A stretch of DNA of 42,365 nucleotides from CAXNKG01 sp964202965. GTDB lineage: Bacteria; Acidobacteriota; Vicinamibacteria; Vicinamibacterales; UBA2999. Location: the NCBI GenBank assembly GCA_964202965.1, contig CAXNKG010000026.1:1-42365 (forward strand), written 5' to 3'. Positions within the stretch are counted from its first letter, which is position 1. Every line of letters begins with the position of its first letter. Under the pieces are notes generated by a model that was not told the DNA's origin, ran no database searches, and saw only the letters and a program-made list of their open reading frames with translations. Shown in pieces: positions 1-8,606 of this stretch. The position numbers and the translations under genes are program-made.

Positions 1-690
1 GCGTACGCGGCAGCGGCGCGTGGTCGCCGCGTCCGCAAGGAGCTCGGGCGAACGGCGACGGTCACGGAGGCCATCTACGGCGCCGGCTTCAATTCGAGCG
101 GCCGATTCTATGCGGCTACGGACGCGCTGCTCGGGATGACACCAACGTCCTATCGCTCGGGCGGCGCGGGAGAACAGATTCGCTGCGCCCTCGGCTCGTC
201 GTCGCTCGGCGCGGTGCTGGTGGCGGCGACGCAGAAGGGCATCTGCGCGATTACGCTTGGCGACAATTCCACCCAGCTGAAGCGCGACCTCAGAGCACGG
301 TTTCCGCACGCGTCGATCGCCGAAGGGGATGCCGCGTTTCAGCGGCTCGTGGCGCGTGTGATCGCGATGGTCGAAGCCCCGGCCCGCACCGTGAGTCTGC
401 CTCTCGATGTACGCGGCACCGCCTTCCAGCACCGCGTCTGGCAAGTACTCCGTCAGATTCCCGCGGGAACGACCGCCAGCTATACAGAGGTTGCGCGCCG
501 CATGGGATCGCCGCGCGCCGTGAGAGGCGTTGCCGCCGCATGCGCGGCCAATCCTGCAGCCATCGCGATCCCCTGCCATCGTGTCGTGCGCCGCGACGGG
601 AGTCTTGCGGGCTATCGATGGGGTATCGAGCGGAAGCGCGCACTTCTCGAACGCGAAGCCATGTCTACGCGCAGATCCGCCGGTTCATGA
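1..690 (+). CDS. Ada-like methylated-DNA--protein-cysteine methyltransferase, 5' truncated
   Basis: This suicide repair enzyme transfers alkyl groups from O6-alkylguanine to its own cysteine. The frame is open from base 1, so the gene begins before the window. Residues 1-50 look like the second helix-turn-helix of an AraC-type domain (AIYGAGFNSSGRFY, then LGMTPT). The rest is the methyltransferase domain, with the active-site motif IPCHRV (Cys about residue 192 of the fragment) and the upstream FQHRVWQVLRQIPAGTTASY stretch typical of Ogt/Ada. An AraC helix-turn-helix fused to this domain is the arrangement of Ada, a methylation-responsive activator. Whether the N-terminal zinc/phosphotriester domain is present cannot be seen. 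The stop codon sits directly against a hairpin element at 691. Confidence 0.93.
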   Translation, partial: AYAAAARGRRVRKELGRTATVTEAIYGAGFNSSGRFYAATDALLGMTPTSYRSGGAGEQIRCALGSSSLGAVLVAATQKGICAITLGDNSTQLKRDLRARFPHASIAEGDAAFQRLVARVIAMVEAPARTVSLPLDVRGTAFQHRVWQVLRQIPAGTTASYTEVARRMGSPRAVRGVAAACAANPAAIAIPCHRVVRRDGSLAGYRWGIERKRALLEREAMSTRRSAGS

Positions 691-744
691 GGCGAGCCTG
701 ACAAGGCTCGCCCTACATGTAGGGCGGACCTTGTGAGGTCCGCC
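691..744. repeat. Double-hairpin REP-like intergenic element, possible bidirectional terminator
   Basis: It contains two 8-bp perfect stems, each with a 6-base loop. The first is GGCGAGCC (691-698) with GGCTCGCC (705-712). The second is GGCGGACC (723-730) with GGTCCGCC (737-744). They are joined by the perfect palindrome CTACATGTAG (713-722). The second hairpin resembles the reverse complement of the first, so the whole 54 bp is one imperfect palindrome. It fills the gap between two convergent stop codons almost exactly. There is no T-run, so a classic intrinsic terminator is not shown; a dispersed REP-type element is equally likely. Confidence 0.75.
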
Positions 745-746
745 TC

Positions 747-2945
747 TCACAGCAGGAACGTGTACGACAGCTTTGTGAAGAACTGCCACCGCCGCTCGCG
801 CGGTGGCGCCTCGCGCCAGAGGCGATCGTCCCGCTCGAAGCGATTGATCCCGATGTAGATCGCCCGTCCTGGTGCGACCAGGTACGTCACGAGGAGATCC
901 CCTGTCAGCTCCCCGTAGGGCCGCAGCGGCGTCAGCCGCTCATTCGTGCGCAGCGAGTCGTGCTGCAGAATCATCCGCACGCCGAGCTCCCGCGTCAGTT
1001 GATAGGTCGACTTCAGCCGCCAGATGCGATTCGCGAGTACCTCGGCGGACAGGCTGCGGTCGGTGAGCGATCGCGCCAGATACGTAGCATCCACCGTCAG
1101 GCCGCGCGTCACGCGCGCGGAGAGCGATCCCGTGGCCTCGTATGCATCGCCCGGTGCCGGCGTCTCGTCCCGAACCGGCCGTAAGTTGATTCCATCTCCA
1201 CGCGAGACGGATGCGGAACCGACGACGCGTTGGAAGCGGTTGAAGACGAGCTCTATTCCACCGCGGTCCGCCACGGTATCGAGGGATTCAAGGATGGCCC
1301 GGGTCTCGCCTGGTCGCAGGCGCTCCCGCGCTCGCGTACGCGACAGCGTCAACAGGATTGGACCTGTCCATTCGAAAGTCAGGCGTGGCGTCACTGCGGC
1401 GTCGAGCCGGCGGCCGTCGCGCGTCCACGCGTACACAGACGTGAGATCCGGCCCCCACGCGACCAGCGGCCCGCCGGAACTGCGGAAGCGGTACGACAAC
1501 GCCTGGTCCAGCGAACGGAAGTTCGTGCGAGGCACGAAGCCGGTGTCGGCGCGAAACCCTTCGCTGCGGTCGTGCCACTCGGCCGCATACGTCAGTGAGC
1601 GCCCGGCCCGCCTGAGGCTCGCGGAGTAGGCGGGCCCCGCACTCGACCGGCGCGCCCCGCTATGCGACGTGCTCGCGGCAGCCTGCCATGTGCCCGTCCA
1701 CTGCGCACCGATCGCAAACCGTCCGTCGAGTGCCGCCAGCGTATTGGCGAGTCCCTGATGCTCGCGGGTGCTCAGGAACATCCCGACCGAGCCGTCCCGA
1801 CCGACGTTTCGCGTCGCGCGGCCGACCACAAGCGAGGCGCCGGTGCCGCCGGGAACGCCATTGGGCGACTCGTCGTCGACGACAAGTGCCGCCAGGCTGT
1901 ACCGGCCCTGCCTGGCCGTGAGTCTCACGCCCACCTGCGGATCGGCCACGCGGCGCGTGAAGAGCAAAGGAATAGGCGTCTGGAAGTACGAGGCATTCTC
2001 GAGGAAGAACAGCCGCTTCTCTGGGAACAGCTTCTCGAATCGCTCGTTTACGGTGACCTGCGGCTCATCAGACTCGATCTGACTGAAGTCCGGATTGACT
2101 GTGGCGTCGACGACGTAGCTGTTGCGGACGATCCATTTCGCATCGAGGCCCGCCTCGGGGCGACGGAACGCGGCTTTCTGCCCTTCGGCATGGACGGCGT
2201 GGGTCGTGCCGTAGGGTGTCAGTTGCACGCTGCGCGGCGCTGTCACCCCGCGGATCCCGGCGGCCAGCGCCGCCTGCGTCAGGCGGCCGGCGACACGCGT
2301 GGAGTACGCAGGCCACGTGGCGAGCTCATTCTTCCTGGGGATCTCGCGAAAAAAGAAGAGCCCCCAGACCTGCTCGTCGCGCGGAGGAAACCGCAGGCTG
2401 TTGAACGGGACGGTGATGAGAACGACATAGCCCAGCGCGGTTCTGGCGCTCTCGGCCTGCCAGATGGCGTCGAATGAGAAGTCCCAGGCGCCGGCTGCCT
2501 CGCTCCAGATGCCGTCGCGCTGCACGCCGGCCGCGCTCACCTGGAAGGTATACGCGTTCTTCCGGTCGCCGAACGTATCGAGCTGCATCGCCACGGCGTC
2601 GTCGTCTTCCGGGATGCGCTCGCGTCCGGCGAGCTGGCCGCGGACGGCCGACGGCGTGGCGTCGAAGCAGACAAACGCCGCGTACACGTGGTCGTCGTCG
2701 TAGCCGATGTACACATTCGTGCGCTCCGAGATCGGGGCGCCGTCGTGAGGGACGCGCTGAACGAGACGATCCACGACCTCCATCCCGGCAGCGTGGGCAC
2801 CAGGCTCCGCCTGTATCCTGACGAAGTCGGTTAGCACGGGGGGGTGGTGCACGCGCGGGATGGAGAGACTCTCCTGCGCGAGCGCCCTCGGGGCAACCGC
2901 GAAGAACAGGAAGGCGCAGAACAGTGAACGGTGCAGGCGAGTCAT
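747..2945 (-). CDS. Secreted DUF5916 family protein with CBM9-like N-terminal domain
   Basis: 732 residues. A signal peptide ending ALAQ is followed by a CBM9-like beta-sandwich (about residues 30-230; note YIGYDDDHVYAAFVCFD and the DTFGDRKNAYTFQV segment). The long C-terminal part is rich in alternating beta strands and ends in an aromatic strand (LSYTFLL), as outer-membrane barrels do. This matches the DUF5916 family, often labelled carbohydrate-binding family 9-like, whose function is not established. The segment ESDEPQVTVNERFEKLFPEKRLFFLENA is characteristic and recurs in modified form in the homologue at 28228. I chose ATG 2945; an in-frame GTG at 2954 is the alternative. Transcribed alone, convergent with the Ada-like gene. 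Confidence 0.85.
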   Translation of the reverse strand: MTRLHRSLFCAFLFFAVAPRALAQESLSIPRVHHPPVLTDFVRIQAEPGAHAAGMEVVDRLVQRVPHDGAPISERTNVYIGYDDDHVYAAFVCFDATPSAVRGQLAGRERIPEDDDAVAMQLDTFGDRKNAYTFQVSAAGVQRDGIWSEAAGAWDFSFDAIWQAESARTALGYVVLITVPFNSLRFPPRDEQVWGLFFFREIPRKNELATWPAYSTRVAGRLTQAALAAGIRGVTAPRSVQLTPYGTTHAVHAEGQKAAFRRPEAGLDAKWIVRNSYVVDATVNPDFSQIESDEPQVTVNERFEKLFPEKRLFFLENASYFQTPIPLLFTRRVADPQVGVRLTARQGRYSLAALVVDDESPNGVPGGTGASLVVGRATRNVGRDGSVGMFLSTREHQGLANTLAALDGRFAIGAQWTGTWQAAASTSHSGARRSSAGPAYSASLRRAGRSLTYAAEWHDRSEGFRADTGFVPRTNFRSLDQALSYRFRSSGGPLVAWGPDLTSVYAWTRDGRRLDAAVTPRLTFEWTGPILLTLSRTRARERLRPGETRAILESLDTVADRGGIELVFNRFQRVVGSASVSRGDGINLRPVRDETPAPGDAYEATGSLSARVTRGLTVDATYLARSLTDRSLSAEVLANRIWRLKSTYQLTRELGVRMILQHDSLRTNERLTPLRPYGELTGDLLVTYLVAPGRAIYIGINRFERDDRLWREAPPRERRWQFFTKLSYTFLL

Positions 2946-3084
2946 GGTGAGCACGTCTCACGGTACGCACTCCCGGACGCGCACACAGCCCGCTTCTTGC
3001 GGTCAAACCGGGGGATTCCGGAGCGGCGGCTGGTATGAGACACTTACGCGGGATTCGGACTCCCGCACCCCGTGAGGATCGCGC

Positions 3085-3552
3085 ATGCCCATGATTTCGC
3101 TGAATGTGAACGGTCGCAGGCATACCCTCGACCTCGATCCGCAGACGCCGCTGCTGTACGTGCTCAGTGACGATCTCGCGCTCAAGGGTCCGAAGTTCGG
3201 CTGCGGCATGGCGCAGTGCGGCAGCTGCACCGTCATTGCCGACGGCAGGGCCATCCGGTCGTGCTCGACGGCCGTGGGAACCGTCGCGAACGCCCAGATT
3301 ACGACGCTGGAGGGCCTCGGCACTCCCGAGAAGCCGCACCCGATCCAGCAGGCGTTCATCGAGGAACAGGCCGCGCAGTGCGGTTTCTGCCTGAGCGGCG
3401 TCGTCCTGACCGCCAAGGCGTACCTCGATCAGAACCCGAAGGCCAGCGAGACGCAGATCCGGCAGGCGATGTCCGGGGTGCTGTGCCGATGTTTCACACA
3501 CACGCGGATGGTGCGCGCCATCATGAAGTACGCACAAGGGAGGAACGCATGA
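3085..3552 (+). CDS. (2Fe-2S)-binding subunit of a molybdenum hydroxylase (IorA-like)
   Basis: 155 residues, the full length for the small iron-sulfur subunit of the xanthine-oxidase family. The N-terminal plant-ferredoxin-like cluster is bound by Cys40, Cys45, Cys48 and Cys60 (CGMAQCGSC). The C-terminal helical [2Fe-2S] domain has CGFCLSG and CRCFTHTR. It passes electrons from the molybdenum site in the next gene's product to an external acceptor. It lacks a FAD subunit partner, as in isoquinoline 1-oxidoreductase (IorAB) and related aldehyde dehydrogenases, which use periplasmic or membrane acceptors. GAGGAT about 7 bases upstream supports this ATG. The stop overlaps the next start (ATGA), indicating translational coupling. 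Confidence 0.93.
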   Translation: MPMISLNVNGRRHTLDLDPQTPLLYVLSDDLALKGPKFGCGMAQCGSCTVIADGRAIRSCSTAVGTVANAQITTLEGLGTPEKPHPIQQAFIEEQAAQCGFCLSGVVLTAKAYLDQNPKASETQIRQAMSGVLCRCFTHTRMVRAIMKYAQGRNA

Positions 3553-5903
3553 ACCCTCTCAATCTCACGCCAGACGCCAGCGACGCGCTCGACCGCGAGG
3601 GCTTCTCGCGGCGTCATTTTCTCAAGGGGTCCGGCGCGTTGGTCGTCGGCTTCAGCCTCACCAGCGTGGCGGGACAGCTTGGGCTCGAGACCACGCTCGC
3701 GGCGCAGGGCGCGCAGGCGGCCCAGCCGAACGCCGCGCAGCTCGATTCGTGGCTCGCCATCGGCGCCGACGGCGTCGTCACGGCGTACACGGGCAAGTGC
3801 GAGCTGGGCCAGGGCCTCACCACGGTGCAGATGCAGCTGGTGGCGGAGGAACTGAGCGTGCCGATGCAGCGCGTGCGGTTGATCCAGTGCGATACGTCCA
3901 TCACCCCTAATCAGGGCACGACGTCCGGCGCGCAGTCCCATCCCGCGAATTTCAACAAGGCTGGTCTCGCTCAGGCCGGGGCCACCGCCCGTCAGGCGCT
4001 GCTGCGGCTCGCGTCGGAGCGGCTCGGCGTTCCCGTGGCGCAGCTGACGGCGCGCGACGGCGTGGTCAGCGTCACGAGCGACGCCTCCCGGCGGGTGACG
4101 TACGCGGAGCTCGTGGGCGGCCGGTCCTTCCAGCTGCCGATCGATGCGGGCGCGCCGCGGAAGCACCCGAAGGACTGGACGGTGATGGGCCAGCCCCTGG
4201 CCCGCGTCGACATCCCGTCGCTCGTGACCGCGCAGGCCGAATTCGTGCACAACGTGCGCGTCCCCGGCATGCTGCACGGCCGCCCCGTCCGTCCGCCGGC
4301 CGTCGGCGCGACGCTCATGGGCGTGGATGAAAGCTCGATCGCCGGCATGCCCGGCGTCGTCACGGTCGTGACGCAGAAGAATTACGTCGGCGTCGTCGCG
4401 GAGAAGCCGTGGCAGGCGATTCAGGCGGCGGCTCGTCTGAAGGTGTCGTGGTCGGCGGGAACAGGGCTTCCGGGCTACGCGCAGTACTACGACTCCATGC
4501 GCAAGCAGCCGTCGCGCGACACGCTGGTCGTGGATTCTGGAGACGTGGACGCGAGGCTCAAGAGCGCGGCCGATGTCGTGCGCGCGACCTACATGTATCC
4601 ATTCCAGATGCACGGATCGGTTGGCAGTTCGTGCGCCGTCGCCGACGTGCAGAGCGGCAAGGCGACGGTGTGGGCCGCGAGCCAGAACGTGTACGCGCTG
4701 CGCGGCAGCACGGCGACGCTGCTGGGCGTTGCGCCCGACACCGTGCGCGTCGTCTTTACGCGCGGGTCCGGCTGCTACGGGATCAACGGCGCGGACGCCG
4801 CCGCGTTCGACGCCGCGCTGATGTCGAAGGTCGTGGGCAAGCCGGTGCGCGTGCAGCTGTCGCGCAAGGACGAAATGGCCTGGGAAAATTACGGCCTCGC
4901 GTTTGTCATGGATCAGCAGGTGGGGCTCGACGCCCAGGGCGACATCGTCGCGTGGGACTACGAAGGATGGTCGGCCTCGCGCGGCGGACGTCCGGGCGCG
5001 CGTCCGGGCAACGTGGCGAGCGGGTTCCACATGGGGTTCGAGCCGGCGCCCTTCCAGCCGCTGACGCCGGCGCCGGCGCCGACGGAGTTTGTCGGCGACA
5101 ACAACACGGCGCCCTCGTATGTCCGGGGCCGCGTCGGCGACAAGGCGGGCGGCGCCGGAACCGTGGCCAGCGAGCGTGTGCTGTCGCACCGCGTCGAATC
5201 GCCCTTCTTCAACGGCCCATTGCGCGCGCCCGAGCAACTGCAGAACACGTTCGCGCACGAGTCGTTCATGGACGAGATCGCGGCGCGCGTGAAGGCCGAT
5301 CCGGTGGCCTATCGGCTGAGGCACCTGGGCGATCCGCGCCTCATCGACGTCGTGCGCGCCGCCGCGAAGACGTCGGCATGGGAGACGCGGCCGTCGCCGA
5401 AGCCCGCCAACCGGCGCACCGGCGTCGCATCGGGACACGGGTTCGCGTGCGTCGCACGCGATGGTGGCAACGGCTGGGTGGCGATGTCGGCCGATGTCGA
5501 CGTGAATCAGGACAACGGACAGGTCGTCGTCCGGCGGTTGACGATCGCCGTCGATGCCGGACCGATCTCGAATCCCAACGGCATCCGCAATCAGCTTGAA
5601 GGCGCGGCGCTGCACGGCATCAGCCGGTCGCTGGCCGAAGAAGTGACGTGGGACGACCAGAAGGTCACGTCGTTCGACTGGCAGACCTACCGGACATTGA
5701 CGCTCGGGATTCCGATGCCGTCCATTCAGATCGTGCTCATGGATCGTCCCGACGCGGCCGCCACGGGCGCCGGCGAAACATCGATTACCGCCGTCGCGGC
5801 GGCGATCGGCAACGCGATTTTCGATGCCACCGGCGTCCGCCTGCGGCAGGTGCCGTTTACGCCCGAACGCGTGAAGGCCGCTCTCGCCGCGCGGCGCACG
5901 TAA
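3549..5903 (+). CDS. Molybdopterin-dependent aldehyde-oxidase-type large subunit (IorB-like)
   Basis: 784 residues. This is the catalytic subunit of a xanthine-oxidase-family hydroxylase, predicted to hydroxylate an aldehyde or N-heterocycle; the substrate is unknown. The N terminus carries a twin-arginine signal (SRRHFLKGSGALVVGFSL), so the enzyme is exported folded, as known for IorB-type proteins. Visible cofactor motifs include GKCELGQGLTTVQMQL, GSGCYGINGADAAAFDAAL and the C-terminal GAGETSITAVAAAIGNA, whose Glu is the conserved catalytic residue of the family. The start at 3549 overlaps the small subunit by 4 bp. Seven bases separate it from the next molybdenum enzyme. IorB is the closest named relative I recognise, but isoquinoline itself is not implied. 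Confidence 0.9.
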   Translation: MNPLNLTPDASDALDREGFSRRHFLKGSGALVVGFSLTSVAGQLGLETTLAAQGAQAAQPNAAQLDSWLAIGADGVVTAYTGKCELGQGLTTVQMQLVAEELSVPMQRVRLIQCDTSITPNQGTTSGAQSHPANFNKAGLAQAGATARQALLRLASERLGVPVAQLTARDGVVSVTSDASRRVTYAELVGGRSFQLPIDAGAPRKHPKDWTVMGQPLARVDIPSLVTAQAEFVHNVRVPGMLHGRPVRPPAVGATLMGVDESSIAGMPGVVTVVTQKNYVGVVAEKPWQAIQAAARLKVSWSAGTGLPGYAQYYDSMRKQPSRDTLVVDSGDVDARLKSAADVVRATYMYPFQMHGSVGSSCAVADVQSGKATVWAASQNVYALRGSTATLLGVAPDTVRVVFTRGSGCYGINGADAAAFDAALMSKVVGKPVRVQLSRKDEMAWENYGLAFVMDQQVGLDAQGDIVAWDYEGWSASRGGRPGARPGNVASGFHMGFEPAPFQPLTPAPAPTEFVGDNNTAPSYVRGRVGDKAGGAGTVASERVLSHRVESPFFNGPLRAPEQLQNTFAHESFMDEIAARVKADPVAYRLRHLGDPRLIDVVRAAAKTSAWETRPSPKPANRRTGVASGHGFACVARDGGNGWVAMSADVDVNQDNGQVVVRRLTIAVDAGPISNPNGIRNQLEGAALHGISRSLAEEVTWDDQKVTSFDWQTYRTLTLGIPMPSIQIVLMDRPDAAATGAGETSITAVAAAIGNAIFDATGVRLRQVPFTPERVKAALAARRT

Positions 5904-5910
5904 GGCCGTC

Positions 5911-7065
5911 GTGCGACGCCGGTCTTTTCTGGAAACGGTCTGTCGAGTGGCCCCCGGGTTCGCAGCGACGTCGCTGCTGCCGGGTGCCGCATTTGCGCAG
6001 CAGCCCGCCTCGACGGGCCAGCTCATCGTTCGATCCACGAGGCCCGAGGATCTCGAGACGCCGGTCCATCTCCTTGATTCGTGGATTACCCCGACCGATC
6101 TCTTCTTCGTGCGATCCCATTTCTACACGCCCGAGATTGACGCGCCGTCCTGGCGGCTGCAGGTCGATGGCGAGGTTGAGGGCCCGCTGCTGCTGACTCT
6201 CGACGACATCCGCCGCATGCCGTCGACGACCGTGACCGCGACGCTGGAGTGCGCGGGCAATGGCCGCGCGTTCTTCGATCCCCCCGTCGCCGGGATTCAG
6301 TGGGAACGAGGCGCCGTCGGCACGGCGGCGTGGACGGGTGTGAGGCTGGCAGACATCCTCGACCGTGCGCGCGCGAAGTCGAACACCCGCTATGTCTGGC
6401 TCGACGGTGCGGACCTGGGCGTCGGCGCCGCGCCCGATTTCGTCCGGAGCCTGCCGATTGACAAGGCCCAGCAGCGCGAGACGCTGCTCGCCTACGCGAT
6501 GAACGGCACGGCGCTGTCGACGGCCCACGGATTTCCGTTGCGCGCGCTCGTGCCGGGGTGGGAGGGTGCGTACTCAGTGAAATGGCTGACGCACCTCCAG
6601 TGCAGCCCGCGCGATCACGACGGGCCGTTCGTGCAGAGTGGCTATCGGTATCCGCGCGTGTCCGTGGCGCCAGGGACGGTCGTGCCGGTGGCGGACACCG
6701 TTGCCCTGCGGGAGCTCGCGGTGAAATCGGTGATCACGGCGCCGGCGTCGAATGCGACCGTCGCGGCCGGCATGCCGCTCCGGATTGCCGGATTCGCGTG
6801 GGCCGGCGAGGCCGAGATCAGCCGCGTCGACGTGTCCCTCGACAACGGCCGCACGTGGGTGCCGGCGCAGCTCGGGCCCGACCGTGCGCGCTATGCCTGG
6901 CGGCAGTTCGAGCATGTGTGGCGTATACCGGTCCCCGGGTCTCACGTCGTCCTGTCGCGGGCGACGGATGCGCGCGGCACGCCGCAGCCGATCGTGGCGG
7001 AATGGAATCCCGCCGGCTATGTCTGGAACGCGATCGATCGGGTACGGGTCAATGTTCGCGCGTGA
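5911..7065 (+). CDS. Sulfite-oxidase-type molybdopterin-dependent oxidoreductase
   Basis: 384 residues with a GTG start and AAGG five bases upstream. A Tat signal (MRRRSFLETV, cleavage near AFAQ) is followed by the sulfite-oxidase molybdopterin domain. Cys114 in TLECAGNG is the conserved molybdenum ligand. HGFPLRALVPGWEGAYSVKWL is the family's second hallmark. Residues from about 260 form the Ig-like Mo-co dimerisation domain (IAGFAWAGEAEISRVDVSLDNGRTW). There is no fused haem domain; the next gene encodes a c-type cytochrome whose start lies inside this gene, so electrons likely go there, as in SorAB. Sulfite as substrate is plausible but not shown, since many family members act on other compounds. 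Confidence 0.9.
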   Translation: MRRRSFLETVCRVAPGFAATSLLPGAAFAQQPASTGQLIVRSTRPEDLETPVHLLDSWITPTDLFFVRSHFYTPEIDAPSWRLQVDGEVEGPLLLTLDDIRRMPSTTVTATLECAGNGRAFFDPPVAGIQWERGAVGTAAWTGVRLADILDRARAKSNTRYVWLDGADLGVGAAPDFVRSLPIDKAQQRETLLAYAMNGTALSTAHGFPLRALVPGWEGAYSVKWLTHLQCSPRDHDGPFVQSGYRYPRVSVAPGTVVPVADTVALRELAVKSVITAPASNATVAAGMPLRIAGFAWAGEAEISRVDVSLDNGRTWVPAQLGPDRARYAWRQFEHVWRIPVPGSHVVLSRATDARGTPQPIVAEWNPAGYVWNAIDRVRVNVRA

Positions 7066-7522
7066 GATCGGCGTCGCGCTGGTGGTGCTGGCGGCGGTGG
7101 GATCGACCGCTGCCCAGGATCTCGGCGCCGACCTCATCCAGCGCCGGTGCGTGGCCTGCCACGGCGAAGACCTGATCCGCCAGCAGCGCCTGACACGCGA
7201 CGGCTGGTCCCGCGAGCTCGACAAGATGGTGGCCTGGGGGGCCGCAGTCACGCCCGAGGAGCGGCCGCTGCTCCTCGACGCCCTGACTGGCCGGGTGCTC
7301 CCGACGGCCCAGGACGCGGTCGCGACCATCCTGCTGGAGACGCGGTGCGAGTACTGTCACGGCCCCCAGCTGATCGCTCAGCAGCGCCTGGACGCGGCCG
7401 GCTGGACGCGCGTGATCGACGACATGATCGCCTGGGGGGCGACGGCCAACCCTGCGGAGAAGGCGGCGCTCGCGGCGATGCTGGTGCAACGCCGGGCGGG
7501 CGTGCTACCTTACCGGCCCTGA
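7052..7522 (+). CDS. Secreted tandem-repeat dihaem c-type cytochrome
   Basis: 156 residues. A signal peptide (VALVVLAAVGSTAAQ) is followed by two copies of a roughly 65-residue unit. Each copy has one haem-binding CxxCH (Cys33-Cys36-His37 and Cys99-Cys102-His103) and then the same pattern: CHG, two residues, LI, QQRL, GW, one or two residues R, D-M, AWGA. The repeat shows internal duplication of a short one-haem module. The start overlaps the sulfite-oxidase-type gene by 14 bp, so it is most likely the electron acceptor of that enzyme and perhaps of the IorAB-like pair. No methionine axial ligand is obvious in either copy. Confidence 0.88.
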   Translation: MFAREIGVALVVLAAVGSTAAQDLGADLIQRRCVACHGEDLIRQQRLTRDGWSRELDKMVAWGAAVTPEERPLLLDALTGRVLPTAQDAVATILLETRCEYCHGPQLIAQQRLDAAGWTRVIDDMIAWGATANPAEKAALAAMLVQRRAGVLPYRP

Positions 7523-7547
7523 AACGACTTAATCGATGAGGTGTCAC

Positions 7548-7949
7548 GTGCAGCACGCAAGAATGCTTGGAACGGTGTTGGTGGTCATGCTCGGGTTCGC
7601 GGTCGTATCGAGCGCGCAGGGACAGATGCCCGCTGGCGTTCACGCCATGAAGTCTGCGGCCGGCGCCAGCATGCTGGCGGATGCGACGATGATGACCCTG
7701 TATACCTTCGCGAAAGACGCGGTGGGTGTGTCGAACTGCTACGACAACTGCGCGAAGAACTGGCCGCCGCTGATGGCCGCGGCTGATGCCAAGCCGATGG
7801 GCGACTGGACGATCGTCATGCGCAAGGATGGCGGCAGCCAGTGGGCATACAAGGGCATGCCTCTTTACAAGTGGAGCAAGGATGCCAAGCCGGGCGACTC
7901 CACGGGCGACGGCATGGGGCAGGGCGCCTGGAAGATCGCGGCTCCGTAA
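7548..7949 (+). CDS. Secreted COG4315-type repeat protein (lipoprotein_15-like)
   Basis: 133 residues with an N-terminal signal peptide ending near SSAQG. The body has the two characteristic repeats of the COG4315 / PF03640 family: a first unit with LYTFAKDAVGVSNCYDNCAKNWPPL and a second with YKGMPLYKWSKDAKPGDSTG, ending in GAWK. The family is exported and its function is unknown. I prefer GTG 7548 because GAGGTG lies four bases upstream, the same spacing as in the next gene; an ATG at 7536 is in frame but overlaps that ribosome-binding site. It starts 25 bases after the cytochrome gene and may belong to the same transcript. Confidence 0.85.
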   Translation: MQHARMLGTVLVVMLGFAVVSSAQGQMPAGVHAMKSAAGASMLADATMMTLYTFAKDAVGVSNCYDNCAKNWPPLMAAADAKPMGDWTIVMRKDGGSQWAYKGMPLYKWSKDAKPGDSTGDGMGQGAWKIAAP

Positions 7950-7961
7950 ATGAGGTGCATG

Positions 7962-8606
7962 ATGATGCGACACGCGACGCGCATAGTGTTCGGGCTTGCC
8001 GTTCTCGCCGCAGGAACGGCGCTGTCCGCGCAGCAGGACATGGTCAAGACGCATCTCGGTCACGTGACCACTGCGTTCAACGGCACACCCAACGGGCAGG
8101 GACTTCTGTCGACCGCGATGGCCGAGGCCAAGATTGCCGCGCAGCACGCCGCGCTGGCGATGAAGTCGGAAGGTAATCTCGACGGGATGAAGCTGCACGC
8201 GGGCCATGTCGGGCACGCGGTGGATCCGACGGTGGAGATGAAGGGTCCCGGTCTCAATTACGGCGTGAAGCGCGCGGCGCAGGGCGTGGCGCAGCACGTC
8301 GACCTGGCGGCCAAGTCGGCGGGCGCCTCGAAGAACGTGATGACCCATTCCGCGCACGTCGCCACGTCTGCCGGTAACGTCGTGAAGTGGTCGGACGAAA
8401 TCCTTGCGGCCGCCGCGGACGTGCGGTCCGCAACCGACGCGAAGGTGGCGGCCGGGCACGTCGCGCACCTCAACATGCTGGCGCAGCAGCTCGCCTCCGG
8501 CGTCGACGCCGACAAGAACGGCCAGATCGGCTGGCAGGCGGGGGAAGGCGGTCTTCAGCAGGCGGACATGCACATGAACCTGCTGCTGAAGGGCGAAGGC
8601 CAGTAG
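7962..8606 (+). CDS. Secreted histidine-rich helical protein of unknown function
   Basis: 214 residues. A signal peptide ending LSAQQ precedes an alpha-helical, Ala-rich protein with regularly spaced histidines, many in HxxH or HVxH pairs (HLGHV, HAGHVGH, HSAHV, GHVAHL). Near the C terminus DADKNGQIGW resembles the start of an EF-hand loop, but the usual position-12 acid is an alanine and a Glu follows two residues later. The His pattern suggests metal or haem binding; that is inference. I do not recognise a characterised homologue. Four ATG codons are possible (7950, 7959, 7962, 7965); GAGGTG at 7952-7957 favours 7962 or 7965. Confidence 0.75.
   Translation: MMRHATRIVFGLAVLAAGTALSAQQDMVKTHLGHVTTAFNGTPNGQGLLSTAMAEAKIAAQHAALAMKSEGNLDGMKLHAGHVGHAVDPTVEMKGPGLNYGVKRAAQGVAQHVDLAAKSAGASKNVMTHSAHVATSAGNVVKWSDEILAAAADVRSATDAKVAAGHVAHLNMLAQQLASGVDADKNGQIGWQAGEGGLQQADMHMNLLLKGEGQ

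Noticed and set aside
3085..5903. Naming the pair as isoquinoline 1-oxidoreductase
   Set aside because: The IorAB-like type covers many substrates and nothing in the window points to isoquinoline.
3429..6038. Long antisense frame (869 codons) opposite the IorB-like gene
   Set aside because: G+C-rich shadow of the real gene; composition is Arg/His-rich and it has no domain, while the sense strand has clear motifs.
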